Shown one piece after another: positions 1 through 12,580 of a DNA stretch of 64,000 nucleotides. The stretch covers positions 1,789,803 to 1,853,802 of the forward strand of contig NC_087380.1 of the NCBI RefSeq assembly GCF_963675165.1, given 5' to 3'. How positions within the stretch are numbered: position 1 is the first letter of the stretch; every line of letters begins with the position of its first letter. The translations under genes and the position numbers were made by a program. This stretch comes from Halichondria panicea. Taxonomy: Eukaryota; Porifera; Demospongiae; Suberitida; Halichondriidae. The notes under the pieces were generated by a model. It searched no databases, was not told where the DNA came from, and saw only the letters and a list, made by a program, of their open reading frames with translations.

Positions 1-1390
1 TGTGGTTGCTGTGGTTGCTCAGGTATTCGCTAAAAAAGAGCGAATACCTGAGCAAGGTGGAGTGAATAGAACACTAATAGTGTATGTAAGCATACTTACT
101 CCGTAAAATCACCGTTAAATCACAAAGAACTCCGTGTCATAGGTCTATTCTTTGCAAGTTTAGTTTGTCATAGATATAGGCTTAGCTAGCTAGAGTGTGA
201 GGAGCTGTCTTGTGCGAAGGAAGAAGGAGCATCACTCTTGTGAAAGAACAGACCTAGGTTCTCAAGTTTCTGCTATCAGTGGCTACCTTTGATTGACTAC
301 ACAATTACAATTTAATACAAGCGTTTGATTAGACCATTGATTGCCAGATACACTTGGTAGAGTCTATCCTCAGACTCTGGCCATCGATCTCTTGTATACT
401 ATGCTCAGGGGTGTCCACAAGTGGCTGGGCCTGGGATGTATTGTCAAGGTGAGCGATATAAATCAATAATACCCTTTCATCATTGGAAATTGTACACTAT
501 AGCCTATAGCCCAATCCTTGGTATCTGGATCAAGATATGACATTACGGCACTGGCACTGGTGTTGTGTTAGCCTCCTTCACCGGCCTTCAAGGAAGTGCG
601 GCCTGGGATCGTGGCTAGTTTGTGTGGACCATCACTGTGAGTTACAAAATGTATAGTGGAATGGTGAATTTAAGTTCATGAATACTAATTTGTATACAGG
701 AGCAAAATGGAACCTTCCCCTCCAACCCCCGTCGTACTCCTCCTAGCTGATGGGTGTGAACTCATTGAAAGAGGATGCCCCAGTGCCACTCGTGTCCTTC
801 CCAAGGGTCCGATCTTATAGAACTACCTGCACTAAAACTACTGACGTGGAATGGCTCTTTCAACACTTGTGGTTGCTATCCTGACCAGTGACGTCAGGAT
901 TCTACTGTCTCTTGATGCACTGTGAACACACAATCTTTGTTATGCCACCTGAAGGCTTAGCAGGCATATCCAACGCAGTATTTATTAAGTCTTTCTGGAA
1001 GCTCTTGTTTGAGATCTTCGCTTCTAAACATCTGCATTTATTATGGACGCAGTACTGCTGTGCACAGTATTAATTTCTAGTGTCATTATATCATTATATC
1101 GCTGTATTTTTAGCCAACTGTGATAAACTGAAGATTTTACAGTACATAGCTGATACTTACCAGTTTCCGGTCACGCCCAGATACAATCAATACCAGGCCG
1201 AGGAGGCTACCTAGCGTTCAATTAGAGACGGATCGGCCTGGGATCGAGGCTAGTATAGAGCTAGCTCGAGCTAGTAAATTTCTCAAGAAGTAATGTTATA
1301 AGTATATTCATCACTGAAAGCAGTAACAAAGTACGTCACAATAAGGAAGTGTGCACATGACATGCCTACATTGCAGATCTAGACTAACAC
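1..1390. other. No gene seen; short inverted repeats
   Basis: I find no convincing exon on either strand. A perfect-looking hairpin lies at about 16-53 (arms CAGGTATTCGCT and its complement around an A-rich loop). A short element ending in the family termini TAGCC...GGCTA lies at about 569-617. A related half-element lies near 1,190-1,252. From about 1,270 onward the sequence resembles 10,040-10,200, so the left edge of a segmental duplication is near here. Confidence 0.5.
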
Positions 1391-1391
1391 T

Positions 1392-1590
1392 GTTCAGTGG
1401 TCCCAGTTAGTGTGTGTAGTGTTATCTTTCTCCATTGATTATTGATTGTATATCCAGGGAAATCAAACAGGCTAAATAGTACTGCCTGTATGATTGTCAT
1501 GATAGTCCTTGCCCAAGTCATGACGACAGTTGGGGCAGTTGTACACACCCACCTTGAAGGAACGACTCAGACACGTCTAGTGTGTGTGTG
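1392..1590 (-). pseudogene. UHRF1: UHRF-type RING finger exon, broken (copy 1)
   Basis: Read on the minus strand, the stretch encodes a RING C-terminal half: [16 protein letters not shown] followed by RHDLGKDY. This closely resembles the RING of UHRF1/UHRF2, the E3 ligase that ubiquitinates histone H3 in maintenance DNA methylation. After KDY the frame is lost through indels and reaches a stop. No SRA, PHD or Tudor exons are nearby. It is a sister of the better-preserved remnant at 10,730-11,240 and lies at the equivalent place downstream of a receptor fragment. It is almost certainly nonfunctional. Confidence 0.62.
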
Positions 1591-1859
1591 TGTGTGTGCA
1601 TGTGGGTGTGTGTGTGGAGGGGAGTAAGTGAGGGACGCAGTGGGATAGTGTACACTTGCATAAGTTAGGAAAGCAAAACCATGCACATTATTGGATGCAT
1701 GCAAATAAATTGATGCGTTACAAACGGATACGTAGCTATTAAAAATAAAAAGCTACTCAATCTTGATGTTATGACTTCCATCTCCAATCCCTCTCTTCCT
1801 TTATCTATGGTTAGACCATGTACACACGATTAGTTTACAAGACCCACTCCAGTCTCCAC

Positions 1860-2890
1860 TAGCCTGACAAATCATGGTCTGACCTACTCCGGCAGTGTGT
1901 AGCCAGGGTTACAGCTGTAGGTAGCAGTGCTTTGGTAGGTGGTCCCTTCTGTAAAGTGTTGTCATGATTCATTGGTAGGAATATTCAATGAGCCACAATT
2001 AACAACTGAAAGGAACGTATACATGAGAGGAATAAGATTGTCAGTCATGATTATTGTTACGCCAGTTACAAGTGATGTCCTCTCCATGCACTCCATGTTC
2101 TGTCAGACTGACAGGTCCTAGTCCATGGCAATGGATGAGAACAATTGGTACCCAGTGACAATACAGCTGTGTGTAGCTACGGCTCCCTGCAGTATAGGGG
2201 TGGTAACTGGATTATAGCTGATCGCTCCAATTGATGTATCTAGCCACGCCCTCCCCAACTTCATATAGGCTGGAATTCGAGACTATACCGTTGATGAGGG
2301 TGAGCTCAGTCAGGACAGATAACTGTGGGGGTACCCACTTGACATCAGTTCAACAACACTTTACACACAAAGTCATGCACCCCTCACCAGTGCAGACAGG
2401 AATCTCCAGCGCTCCATCCAGAAGCAGTACAAGTCCTCACTGTCAGTCCAGTCATCTGGTAGGCAGTGGGACAGGTGCATATACAGTGGCGTAGGAAGGA
2501 GGGGCTCCAGCCATCTCTCCAGGTTATTAAGTAGAATCAAGCTGCACTCCGTAGATAGGCACACTTTTTTCCATTCAAAACACTATAGAGCCCCCATTGA
2601 GAAATTCCTTCCTACGCCACTGATATAGGTAGCCGTGGAGCCCTCAGCTCTGGGGATGGTGGTGTCACTGTACACCACTCCTCCATTGGCTGAGATGGTG
2701 AGGTCTGGACAAGCCACTGTAACTGAGAACAATGTATCATCATGCAGATCGAGGATATAAACGTCTTCTACATAAAAAATATTCTGTAAAAGAACTCACT
2801 GAAAGTCTGCAGAAACTCAAGGGACCGTTAGACCCGCTGGCTGCTACTTTGAAGGAAACATCTTCAAGTTATGCCTGTATATAGCTATAA
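1860..2890 (-). pseudogene. CCP receptor 5' fragment (copy C)
   Basis: This holds remnants of the leader exon (about 2,810-2,875) and of sushi/CCP exons. The leader begins MFPSK like the intact receptor's but runs directly into stops. The first CCP exon (ACPDLTISANGG, YSDTTIPRAEGSTATY) is interrupted by a 139-bp transposon at 2,484-2,622. Further CCP pieces follow at about 2,100-2,300 and 1,860-1,990. No Ig, transmembrane or tail exon follows; a broken UHRF RING fragment comes next instead. The whole segment is collinear with 10,700-12,580 and shares the same transposon insertion, so the two are products of one duplication. Confidence 0.65.
2484..2622. mobile_element. MITE with termini CAGTGGCGTAGGAAGG
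   Basis: This is a 139-bp element with matching inverted termini, CAGTGGCGTAGGAAGG at the left and its complement at the right. It is flanked on both sides by ATATA. It interrupts a CCP exon. The same insertion at the same place occurs at 12,161-12,316, while the related exon of receptor A (near 18,715) lacks it. Confidence 0.75.
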
Positions 2891-3059
2891 AAGTCTTTTA
2901 AGGTACAGGCATAAATATGTTGCAATAATTAATCATATATATAATTATTCTCTATTTAATAAATCATATATATAATTATGCTCTATTTAATAGCTCTTCT
3001 GCAACTCTATAAGCTGGCTATTTGCTATTTATAAGTACATGCAATATATACTCTGCATG

Positions 3060-3145
3060 TATTATATACTGAAAGCTATAGCCTCCTTCTCGCCTCCTTC
3101 ACAAGGCCATCTCTTCAGTGCGGCCTGGAATCGAGGCTAATTGCA
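3060..3145. repeat. Short hairpin element, TAGCC...GGCTA family
   Basis: The sequence starts TAGCCTCCTTC and ends GGCCTGGAATCGAGGCTA. It belongs to a family of short inverted-repeat elements also present near 569, 13,439, 13,823, 34,617, 36,530 and 36,611, and at the ends of the 1,088-bp element at 42,359. Confidence 0.5.
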
Positions 3146-3454
3146 ATGCAAACTCATCAAATAGCACGTGTTGTTAACGATCTTTACCGCATGAAAAACC
3201 TCTTCATTAATAAACACAGAATTATAAAAATTTAATGCAAAAAATGTTTCAATATACAACAAGAACTCAACTACAGGAAATCAAAAAACTAACAACTGAA
3301 ACTCCTATCCTCTAAAAAAAAACGGACTGCTACGAAAACATAAAACATAATAGCATAAAATAATAGCATAACGATACCATTTCATAGAAGCTATATTTAT
3401 TTCTACCAAAAAATTGTGAGCTAGTAAGAAAGCTAAGGAGAATTTATAGGATAT

Positions 3455-4505
3455 TTTAGGGTGGTAGTGAGTCCATGGTTATGCTGCTCTAAAGAGTGCT
3501 CCTTGTAGCGAAGGATCAGCTCCTCCAGGGAATTTGAAGTGCCGGCATGGCACAGAGAAACCAAATTTATCGTTGAGAGTGACAACCTTCAAGTGCTTGA
3601 GGCCATCATACCTGTAGCATGAAGAGTATAATACGCACACAGTGAGACATGTACAGAGACTAAAAACACAATAATAATAATGATATATGTACAATCTTTA
3701 CAGCTATAGAGGTACTATAGGTGGTCTCTTTAGAGAGAGGTCAGTGTGAGCATTGTGGGACATGAAGTACAAAGTGGTTCTGGAGTATCGGTAAGCTAAA
3801 GCTTTATACTTACACAATGTCAATGCTGTGAGTATGTAGCTCTCCTTGTGCGGACATCAACTTTTGCTTAGCAGCAGGTCGACAAAGAAAGGTACCATTC
3901 TTTTTGGTCTTCAACATCTCAGCAAGCCTTGACTCTATAAGAGAGCAGAGAACAATAACAAATAGTTAAATGCACATCACTAATAGGCTCACAATACCAG
4001 GTCTCTTTTCTCAAATAGTGAGCATTGTCAGGGGACAGCTGCAAAATAACAAACACATCTCGCAAAAATTACACCCATACACAATACAATAATATATACA
4101 ATATACAATCACATGCTTTCTACAATTAATTTTAATGTACAATTCTAGTAAGTAGTCAAATCATGATACTATCGATCGTGTACTAATCCTATGCCTTATG
4201 CACCGGTATTGAGTTGTGTCTTTGATGCATGGGCCCCACGGGTGAGGGGGGTGGTCTGTTATCTCTCTCTGGTCTAGCAGGAGGGAGCTTGGGGATTTTG
4301 TGAGGGAAGGTGCCATGGGGGTCGGTTTTAGAGGGGGCAAATCTGAGCGGACAAGAACTGCTTCTCTTGTTGTAGTGTCGGGGGTACCCTCCGACTGGGA
4401 GTGGGCGGGGATAAGGGAGGGTGGGGGACTCGGGGATGGAGGAGTTTCGGATACCGTCTCTTGAGTGGAGACATGGGGCATAGACTGCGTACTATCCCAC
4501 AAATG
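3455..4505 (-). pseudogene. p85 C-terminal SH2 + proline-rich duplicate (copy 1)
   Basis: This is a partial copy of the 3' end of the PI3K p85 gene at 19,365-20,450. On the minus strand it contains a proline-rich exon remnant (about 4,195-4,500; PPHPWGPC and HKIPKLPPA-like text) and three SH2 exons (about 4,010, 3,935-3,830 and 3,612-3,479). It is broken in at least two places. One is an extra base in the FLCR exon near 3,917, giving a TGA. The other is a 4-base insertion near 3,541 that destroys the end of the SH2 relative to the copies at 14,095 and 19,365. No SH3, GAP or N-terminal SH2 precedes it. Confidence 0.75.
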
Positions 4506-4848
4506 CAATTTTTTTTTATCACATACATGTAATAGAATTTTTTATCGTACATGTACATTGTTTGGATGCTAGTTTTGTCCAGCCATAAGCCACTAAAATC
4601 CCAATAGAGAATAAGTGCCCTATATAGAGGTTCCCCATAAAACGTTACGAAAACAACATGAATGCCAAACATATGGATGCACAGATGATCCTTATACCTG
4701 TTATTTATAATTCTTCATGAGTTATGAATAATAATAATTCATGTACATACAAAATCAATGTAAACTACTACGTTATACAGATTGAATTTCATACAATTGA
4801 CAAACAGTTTGTGTCGTTATAGTGTCTACTTGTTCTCTGTGTTCAAGT

Positions 4849-5775
4849 CAGTGAGTGCATAAGTTGCACAGGCTGAGAGCTGGTAGTCTGCAAGAGGAGG
4901 GGGACGTGGCTGGTCCACCACCTCATAGGCAGCCTCCTCTTGTAGTTTGCTCAACTCTTTGTAATCATGGGAGGGGAGATGACTCATCACCACTGGGGGT
5001 AGGCTGCAGGAAATAGAACGAAATTCACTAAATTAAATCTGGCATGTAAAACATGTGTGCATTACAAATACACAAAACTGTGTAGCCACTATCAGTTATT
5101 TCAACACAATGCACTCATTCTGTTGTTTGCAATTAGATGCTAGTTTTGTTGTCAATGTCCTTTGACCCAGACCTCCGCTGTCTCCATACCCACTATAACT
5201 ACTGCAATAGTCACAACCACAACTCCAGCAACCACTCCCCCAGCTACAGCACCAACATTCACAGCTTCACTTGAGGAGGTTGTCCGATTAGTGATGTCCT
5301 CAGGGCACTCTGGACTATTGAGGTTAGTAATGACAACTGGACAACTGTTAGTCACACTGAGGCCTGCACTCTGCACCACAGCGACTGGATCATTATCAAC
5401 CCACTGTTCCATTAGCCTAGCCAGTTGTATGGTGGATACACTCTCTGTTCCAGTGAGCACAGCTCGGTAGGTCACATGACTAGGGGAGTCATCAAAACAA
5501 ACAATGAAGGGATTCAAAATAAGGGAATAGTAAATCCACAGGCACTGCATGGGTTTCAATGCCTTGTGTTAGACGGTTGGTGATGTTATCTGTTTTCATA
5601 TCAGCGTCTTGTTCAGTGTACACTCTGCACTACTAGACACTCTATACCCTCCATCACAGCTCTGTGTGGCCACGGCTCCTTCTAGTCTGGGGTTCGAGTA
5701 TTGTGACTGCAGGTCTATGTGGTAGAGTGACGGGCTGGTAGGGATGAAGATGATGCAGCTGTAATAGGAACTGGG
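4849..5775 (-). pseudogene. Receptor 3' remnant: CCP piece, SEA-like stalk, TM, tail
   Basis: Three pieces are on the minus strand. First is a partial CCP (about 5,640-5,770; NPRLEGAVATQSCDGGY). Second is an exon (about 5,470-5,152) with a SEA-like stalk (LARLMEQWVDNDPVAVVQSA, then SCPVVITNLNSPEC) and a transmembrane helix (GAVAGGVVAGVVVVTIAVV). Third is a tail exon (about 5,003-4,849) reading LPPVVMSHLPSHDYKELSKL and then AYEVVDQPRPPP. The tail matches those of receptors A and B, with YKEL...YEVV spacing. After the helix the reading frame differs from receptor B's (there RRQRRSGSKD) and ends at a stop, so a one-base indel probably separates helix from tail. The stalk differs from the Ig-like domain of A and B, so this is a chimera or a different subfamily. 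Confidence 0.6.
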
Positions 5776-6180
5776 TTACTGATTAGTGTGGCTTGTGTTC
5801 TGGGTGCATGTGTGTTAGGCATTGCATTGGGTAAAGCAAACAGAAACTGGCTGTTCCTATAGTAATTATATAATCTACATTTCTTTCTCGCTGATTGTTA
5901 TTTCTGATGATATACGTGTATATATAGTGGTACTATCCCACATGTTCACATAATCTAATGTGAACTTTTTTTTATTTTACATCGTCAAGCCATGCATCAG
6001 TATGAGCCACAATAGAGAACAAGTGTGTCCTATATATAGAGGTTCCTCATAAAACCTTAGGAAAAAACATGTGTTTTTATGATCCCCTATTCTAATTCAT
6101 GTACATCAAAATCTAAACTATCATACAATTGACCGACAGTCTGTGTTGTTATAGTCTCTACTTGACAAATGTTCTCTGTG

Positions 6181-9100
6181 TTAATTGAAGTCAGTGGATG
6201 CATAAGCTGCACAGGCTGAGAGCTGGTAGTCTGCAGGAGGAGGGGGGCGTGGCTGGTCCACCACCTCATAGGCAGCCTCCTCTTGTAGTTTGTTCAAGCC
6301 CTCGTAATCATGGGAGGGGAGATGACTCATCACCACTGGGGGTAGTCTGTAAGGGAAATAGAATCCGTTATAATTTGTTAATAATATAATTATGACATGA
6401 CAATGAGTACATAATTACTGCTATGCAGCAGGGGTAAAGCAATTGGTGTGCGTGTCGATTTGTGTGAGCTGTTTGAGCGCCATGGACTGCTTTAACTGCT
6501 AATGAGACGTGGTTGAAAAATAAAATATAGGCTACTTAAATGTCACTTTTGTGAGTATATGCTCCTTTTTCATCCATATCTGACTCTAAACTTTTCAGAA
6601 ATTACATCTTTGACAAATATTGTACTAATAAATTTGCTGCAAATCCGCCAAAATCAGAGAAAAATCAGAAAACGCAAAAATTTATACCGTCCTTTAATAG
6701 TAGTTGGAAATCTGTGTTCTTCGAAGGCAACAAAAAAACATGTTTTCTAGTCAATCTAATGGTAGATTTACCCCATATGATAATGTCATAACGGTAAAAG
6801 TTATTGTGTCCCTTATATGTCAACGCACAGGGTTAATTCTCTACTGAGCTTGATAATGAACAAACTAGCTCTCGATCTGCAACCATACACAACCCAACAT
6901 ATAGCTACTTAATTCACAGACCATTCACATACACTAACACTCACTCTGTAATTGGTTGACCGCCTGTCCTTTCATCACTCATGTCCTTGGATCCAGACCT
7001 CCGTTGCCTCCGCATAACCAGCACTATTACGATCAGTAGAGCAATGGCTAAGACTCCAGCAACTACCCAACCAGCTGCAGCCACAGCAACAACATTGACC
7101 ACTACCACTGTGTGTGTGTGTTGAAGTTGAGCAAAAACAATACTAACACACCTTCGATATGAAGCTAAAATAATATGCATTGTTATAGATAGCAAACGCA
7201 AGATGCTATAAATTATTATTATTCTCATGACAGAAGCACATTTCAACTCCACTCACCAGTAACCATGACACAATGTTTAGTGGTTGCCCCACTCTCCCTG
7301 GGCACTTGACAACAGTAGGTACCAGTTACTTCACTGGAGCCTTCAGCATAGTTCAAACTAATGGAACTCATATCTCGTGACACGTAGAAACCATCAGTGT
7401 TGTTCGAGTCAGGAATGCTGTCACCATTTGGTCCTCTCCACCTTCCAAGAGCATTGCCGTTGTTGTCCACTCCTCTGCAGCAGGTGGTGAGCTCAGTATG
7501 ACAGGTGAGGGCAGAGGAACCCTCTCCAATGGTCGCCAGTGATAAGGCAGAGTTGTTGACAATAACACTCAATCCCCTGCTCAAAGAAATCACTGGATTG
7601 ATTAGGAGAAAAATAGTCAAAGCAATGTACTAGATATGCATGGATGTATGTCATCTTACAGTTGCACAGTGGAGCTTCTCCTGACCACACTCCACTTGCT
7701 CCACAAGTTCTGCTCTCACTACCAACAATGTTGTATCCAGTGTTACAGGTGTAGGTAGCAGTCATCATAAAGGTAGTTCCAGAGGATGTACTGACTTGTC
7801 CATTGGCAATGTTATTTAGGGAACCACAGTCAACAGCTAATAAAACATACATATGTAAACACGTGAGTGTAAGTACGTTTGTTTAAAGCACTCACAATCA
7901 CAGGTAGGTGCTGTTAGGTCCCAGCTTCCATTAGCTTGACAGGTTCTATCTGATACTCCATTGAGAGTGTATCCATCATCACAGGTGTAGGTGGCAGTGT
8001 TCATGAAGGTGGTTCCAGAGGATGTACTGATTTGCCCGTTAGGAACAGTGAGGGAACCACAGTCAACAGCTGTGGAATATGAACACAGTGGATACAGTGT
8101 ACACAGTCATTCATGCTACTCACGTGCACAGGTGGGGGCCTCTGGAGTCCACATTCTGTTTGCCTCACAAGTTTGAGTATTGGATCCAACAATGTTGTAT
8201 CCATTGCTACAGGTGTAGGTAGCAGTCATCATGAAGGTGGTTCCAGAGGATGTGTCCACTGTTCCATTGGAGGGGGCGTCCAGAGAACCACAGTCAACAG
8301 CTGTGAAGAGACATGAAATTGATGACATGGACAACTGTACAACTTACGTGAACAAGTTGGTACAGTCTCCCACATCTTATTAGCCATACAGGTAGCCATT
8401 GCTGTGGTGACTCCAATGGAGACCTCATACCCACTGAAACAGGTGTAGTTCACCATCCTTCCAAGAGTTGTGCTGGTTGGTGTTTCAGGAGAGCCATTGC
8501 CAATGGAGGGTGGGGTGCCACAATTCACAGCTGAGTGGGTGAGAACACAGTCAATGCAGTATTATTATCAATGACAGTATCAACTTCACATACGTGAACA
8601 AGTTGGTACAGGCTCCCACATCTTATTTGCCATACAGGTAGCCGTTGCTGTGGTGACTCCAGTGGAGACCTCATACCCACTATCACAGGTGTAGGTCACT
8701 GTCCCTTGGTAGGTTGTTCTGGTGGGTGTTCCAGGAGATGCATCGTTGCCAGGGGGTGGTGGGGAGCCACAATCCACAACTGAGAGTAAAATGATATTAC
8801 AGGCTAGTAGAAGTGCAATAATGTACGCTTGCATTACTGAATGTAGCTTGCAGTACTATACACATGTATAGTCTTTCTTCAATTGCAGCCACACAAATTA
8901 ACTATGATTTCCAGTGGTGCACAAATAGAACAAGAAAAAATGGTTTGCTGCTTAGAGTGGTGCTTAGCGATACAACGTAAAGTAATAGTAGCTGTTTCAC
9001 GAGGTTGTAATAGATGAATTGTATGCAATTTCAGTGTTTCTTTTCTACCTAAACGCCAGCAAAAAGTAATTCCATAACTTAGTAGCGCTTGATTACAGTA

Positions 9101-9982
9101 AAACATTTTGTATTTGGCGCTTCTATTAGGGTGCATGGCGATATAATCAGTACAGTACTCACGTGCACAAGTAACTGTAGGTGGTGGAGACCAGGTACCA
9201 AGACTAGTACCATCACTCTGACAAGTTATTGTAGTAGCTCCACTGGTGGTGTACCCAGTATTACAGCTGTAGGTGGCTATGTTGGTGGTTGCATCGTATG
9301 ATATCCTTCCATTAGATAGGGGACTCTGTGTGGGGCAGGGAGCTGTGGGGGTGGGGGTTAGTATTGGACATAGACAATAATTATAGTCAGCACTCACTGA
9401 AGGTGACACATCTCCTATAATTGGGGTTAGTGTTAGTGCTCACACAGCAGTGTTCTCCATCAGGACTGTAGTGTGTGGGACCACGATGCAGAGCAACGGC
9501 AGTATGACGAACACCACTGATGAACAGTTCGTCCCCAACTGCATCCCTACCTTGAACTATGGGCAATGTACTCCCACCAGGACCCTGCCACACTACACCA
9601 CCAGTGTCATAGGTGTAGCAATACCAGGCTCGTGGATCAGTACCAACTCCTGATCCAACATCAGAGAACGAGATGATCTCTCCAGTGTGGTCAGTGCCAG
9701 GGGGCTCATTGGATGCTGCCAGTCGAGCTGTGTGCCAATAATAATTATACAATATATAATTGATGTTCTGCATGCATGGTACCAAATCTATACTATAGTA
9801 GATCTAGATAACACCAGTAGACTAGCACAAGAGATATAGTATTACACTATGTATATAGTTTGCAGTATTACGGTAAAAGCTATAGTTGCACTGCATATCA
9901 ACTCACTCAAAGGCTGTCCATACACTAGGAAAACACTTCCTAGCAGACAGCAGAGAAATAACCTTGAGGGGAACATTCTCAT
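6181..9982 (-). CDS. CCP/Ig single-pass receptor with ITAM-like tail (receptor B)
   Basis: This is a type I membrane protein of roughly 700 residues. Exons in order are: signal peptide (9,982-9,907; MRMFPSRLFLCCLLGSVFLV); an Ig-like domain (9,727-9,398; WYCYTY...EHCCV); CCP 1 (about 9,350-9,170); CCP 2-6 (about 8,784-8,590, 8,531-8,345, 8,300-8,125, 8,070-7,895, 7,838-7,662), each with the Cys/Gly/Tyr/Trp sushi pattern; a second Ig-like domain (about 7,595-7,262; GTYCC); a transmembrane helix then a basic stop-transfer (about 7,110-6,950; VMRRQRRSGSKD); and a tail exon (about 6,342-6,181). The tail contains DYEGLNKLQEEAAYEVV, then DYQLSACAAY, and ends at TAA. The first pair fits YxxL-x8-YxxV, close to an ITAM. 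The start was chosen because this ATG opens a good leader and is followed by a GTGAGT donor. Each CCP is one exon, as is usual for sushi proteins. The ligand is unknown; sushi/Ig receptors commonly act in adhesion or recognition. It is the only receptor of the family here with no break I could find. Confidence 0.8.
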
Positions 9983-10700
9983 TATTCCTGTAGCCAAGAG
10001 TTCATTATTCATCCTATAATGAACTCTTGCTGTAGCTAGTAAATTTCTCTAGCTAAGTAGATTCATCAGTAGATATACTAGATCTATACTGAAAGCAATT
10101 AACAAAAGTCATGATAAGGAAGTGTACACATGACATGACATGCCTAGATCTAGTCTACATTGCAGTTCTAGAATAACAGTATTCAGTGGTCCCAGTTCAG
10201 AGGAGGTAGGACACGCATCATGTGCGCTTTAATAATTAACAATCCAGGTTTAACCTGAAGTAACCACCCTAGACTGCTCTCCGTAGTAGCTTATCTACAG
10301 TAAAAACCACTAGGTTTGATAGTGAATTTCAAGCTATTGAGCCGGGATCCCACTGGGATCGCTAATCCACAAGTAGTACTATCCTTTCGCTACATGATAG
10401 CTAAATTTTGAGAAAATTACCGTGGGATTGCTGCTGTTTTGGCTGCTTGAAGATCTTTTACTTTTCATGCACAAATCCTTGTCTGTGGTTGGTTGCCATC
10501 TTCCATAACAATTTACAATATTCGAGATTACTAGAAGGTGATGTGAGCTTGCTAGAGAGCACAACAGTAGATCTACCACAGGCACCATAGCTACACTGAA
10601 ATGTAAGGAAAGGTTAAAGGTCTGTTCTTAGGCTTTTGACGGTCAAAAGCCTAACGTAAACATTGTATACCACACATTCCATTGCCATGTGACTGATGAC
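9983..10700. other. Intergenic, duplicated upstream sequence
   Basis: No exon is seen. About 10,040-10,200 resembles 1,270-1,400, marking the start of the duplicated segment. A hairpin lies at about 10,629-10,655 (arms TTAGGCTTTTGAC and its complement). Confidence 0.45.
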
Positions 10701-10724
10701 ACACGTCCCACCTCCTCTGCATGG

Positions 10725-11240
10725 TCCCAGTTAGTGTGTGTAGTGTGATCTCCCTCCATTGTATCCAGGCCGGAACAGGTCCAATAGTACTGCCTGTAGG
10801 GACTTGTTGACTGTCATGGCATAGTCTTTGCCCAGATCATGACGACAGTTGGAGCACAGCTGTACACATCCACCTTGAAGGAACGACTCAGACACATCTA
10901 GTGTGTGCATGTGTGTATGTGGGGGGGGGGGGACAAGTGAGGGACGCAGTGGGATAGTCATAAGATACTCATTGAAAAAGCAAAACCATACTGTTTATTG
11001 GATGCAAATTGAAAATAGAAATTGATGCGTTATAAACGGTCTCTAGAAACAAGATACACGTATATAAAAAAACCGTAGTTTTTAAAACTCAATCTTGAGT
11101 ATAGTGATATCTCTAGTCAGTGGTTCCAGATGTTGTGGCTGCAGATGGTAGTGACGGGCTGGTAGACCACCTCCTGACACACGATGCAGTTGAATGTCTC
11201 CTGGATACGACTCAGCAGACCAGCCTGTCATGCATTAGGG
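10725..11240 (-). pseudogene. UHRF1: UHRF-type RING finger, two exons, broken (copy 2)
   Basis: The upstream exon (about 11,235-11,120) reads ETFNCIVCQEVVYQPVTTIC then SHNI. The downstream exon (about 10,890-10,730) reads [13 protein letters not shown], then after a one-base shift [20 protein letters not shown] and VLLDLF, then PGYNGG. Together they match the UHRF1/2 RING (C-x2-C...C-x-H...C...C-x2-C, then the conserved LFPGY segment). Breaks: the first exon lacks a recognisable donor and reads Trp where the RING needs Cys; there is +1 base near 10,850; and one extra Arg codon precedes PGY. It is a remnant of a histone-ubiquitin ligase gene, moved here without its other domains. Confidence 0.72.
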
Positions 11241-11509
11241 GAATAATAAATACTGATACAGTACAGCACAGTACATGTCTCTTTTTACTGGGTGTGGTCA
11301 GTCAATAGCTCTGACTAGTACACGTGACTCACAGAATAGGCGTGTTATAAATTGCTGAAGGAGATAATGTCTCGAGGAAACACAGCTTTCTTATTTCGAG
11401 CGAGTTTCCCGGCAAAAATAGGACGAAAAGCGGATAGTTTTCGAGGCCTCTGGATGGTAAAGGTAAAGGTAAAGTGCACCCCCACTTCCGTCTCCAATCT
11501 ATCTATGGT

Positions 11510-12580
11510 TAGACCATGTACTCACGATTACAAGACCCACTCCAGTCTCCACTAGCCTGACAAGTCCTGGTCTGACCTCCACTCAGTGTGTAGCCAGGGT
11601 TACAGCTGTAGGTAGCATGCTTTGGTAGGTCCCTTCTGTAAAGTGTTGTCATGATTCCTCCATTGTTAGGAATATTCAATGAGCCACAATTAACAACTGA
11701 AAGGAACGTATACATGAGAGGAATAAGATTGTCAGTCATGATTATTGTTACGTTCACAAGTGATGTCCTCTCCACTCCATGTTCTGTCAGACTGACAGGT
11801 CCTAGTCCATGGCAATGGATGAGAACAATTGGTACCCAGTGACAATACAGCTGTGTGTAGCCACGGCTCCCTGCAGTGTAGGGGTGGTAACTGGATTGTA
11901 GCTGATCGCTCCATTGATGTAGTCTATCCACGCCCTCCCCAACTTCGTATAGGCTGGAATTCGAGACTACCATTGATGAGGGTGAGCTCAGTCAGGACAG
12001 ATAACTGTGGGGGTACACACTTGACATCAATTCAACAACACTTTACACACATCATGCACCTCTCACCAGTGCAGACAGGAATATCCAGCGCTCCATCTAG
12101 AAACAGTACAAGTCCTCTGTCAGTCCAGTCGTCTGGTAGTCAGTGGGACAGGTGTATATACAGTGGCGTAGGAAGGAGGGGCTCCAGGGGCTGGAGCCCC
12201 CCATCTCTCCAGGTTATTAAGTAGAATCAAGCTGCACTCCGTAGCCGGATAGGCACACTTTTTTCAATTCAAAACACTATAGAGCCCCCATTGAGAAATT
12301 CCTTCCTACACCACTGATATAGGTAGCCGTGGAGCCCTCTGCTCTGCAGATGGTGGTGTCACTGTACACCACTCCTCCATTGGCTGAGATGGTGAGGTCT
12401 GGACAAGCCACTGTATATAACTGAGAACAATGTATCGTCATGCAGATCGAGGATATAAAGTCTTCTACATATAAATATTCTGTAAAAGATTGTATGAACT
12501 CACTGAAAGTCTGCAGAAACTCAAGGAACCGTTAGACCCGCTGGCTGCTACTTTGAAGGAAACATCTTCAAGTTATGCCT
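11510..12580 (-). pseudogene. CCP receptor 5' fragment (copy D)
   Basis: This is collinear with copy C. It has a leader exon (about 12,560-12,500; MFPSK then stop), a first CCP exon split by a transposon at 12,161-12,316, and a CCP piece near 11,960-11,760 (INYNPVTTPTLQGA-like in one frame, HRTWSGEDITCER in another). A well-preserved CCP follows at about 11,700-11,520 (VNCGSLNIPNNGG, ATYSCNPGYTLSGGQTRTC, GDWSGSC). No Ig, transmembrane or tail exons follow; the next recognisable sequence is the UHRF RING remnant. Confidence 0.65.
12161..12316. mobile_element. MITE with termini CAGTGGCGTAGGAAGG (second copy)
   Basis: This is the same element at the same exon position as 2,484-2,622, again flanked by ATATA. 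It is slightly longer because of an internal GGGGCTGGAGCCCC palindrome. It was carried by the segmental duplication rather than inserted independently. Confidence 0.72.

Noticed and set aside
5162-5470. Thr-rich open frame on the plus strand
   Set aside because: It is antisense to the SEA-like/transmembrane exon on the minus strand, which has clear domain features.
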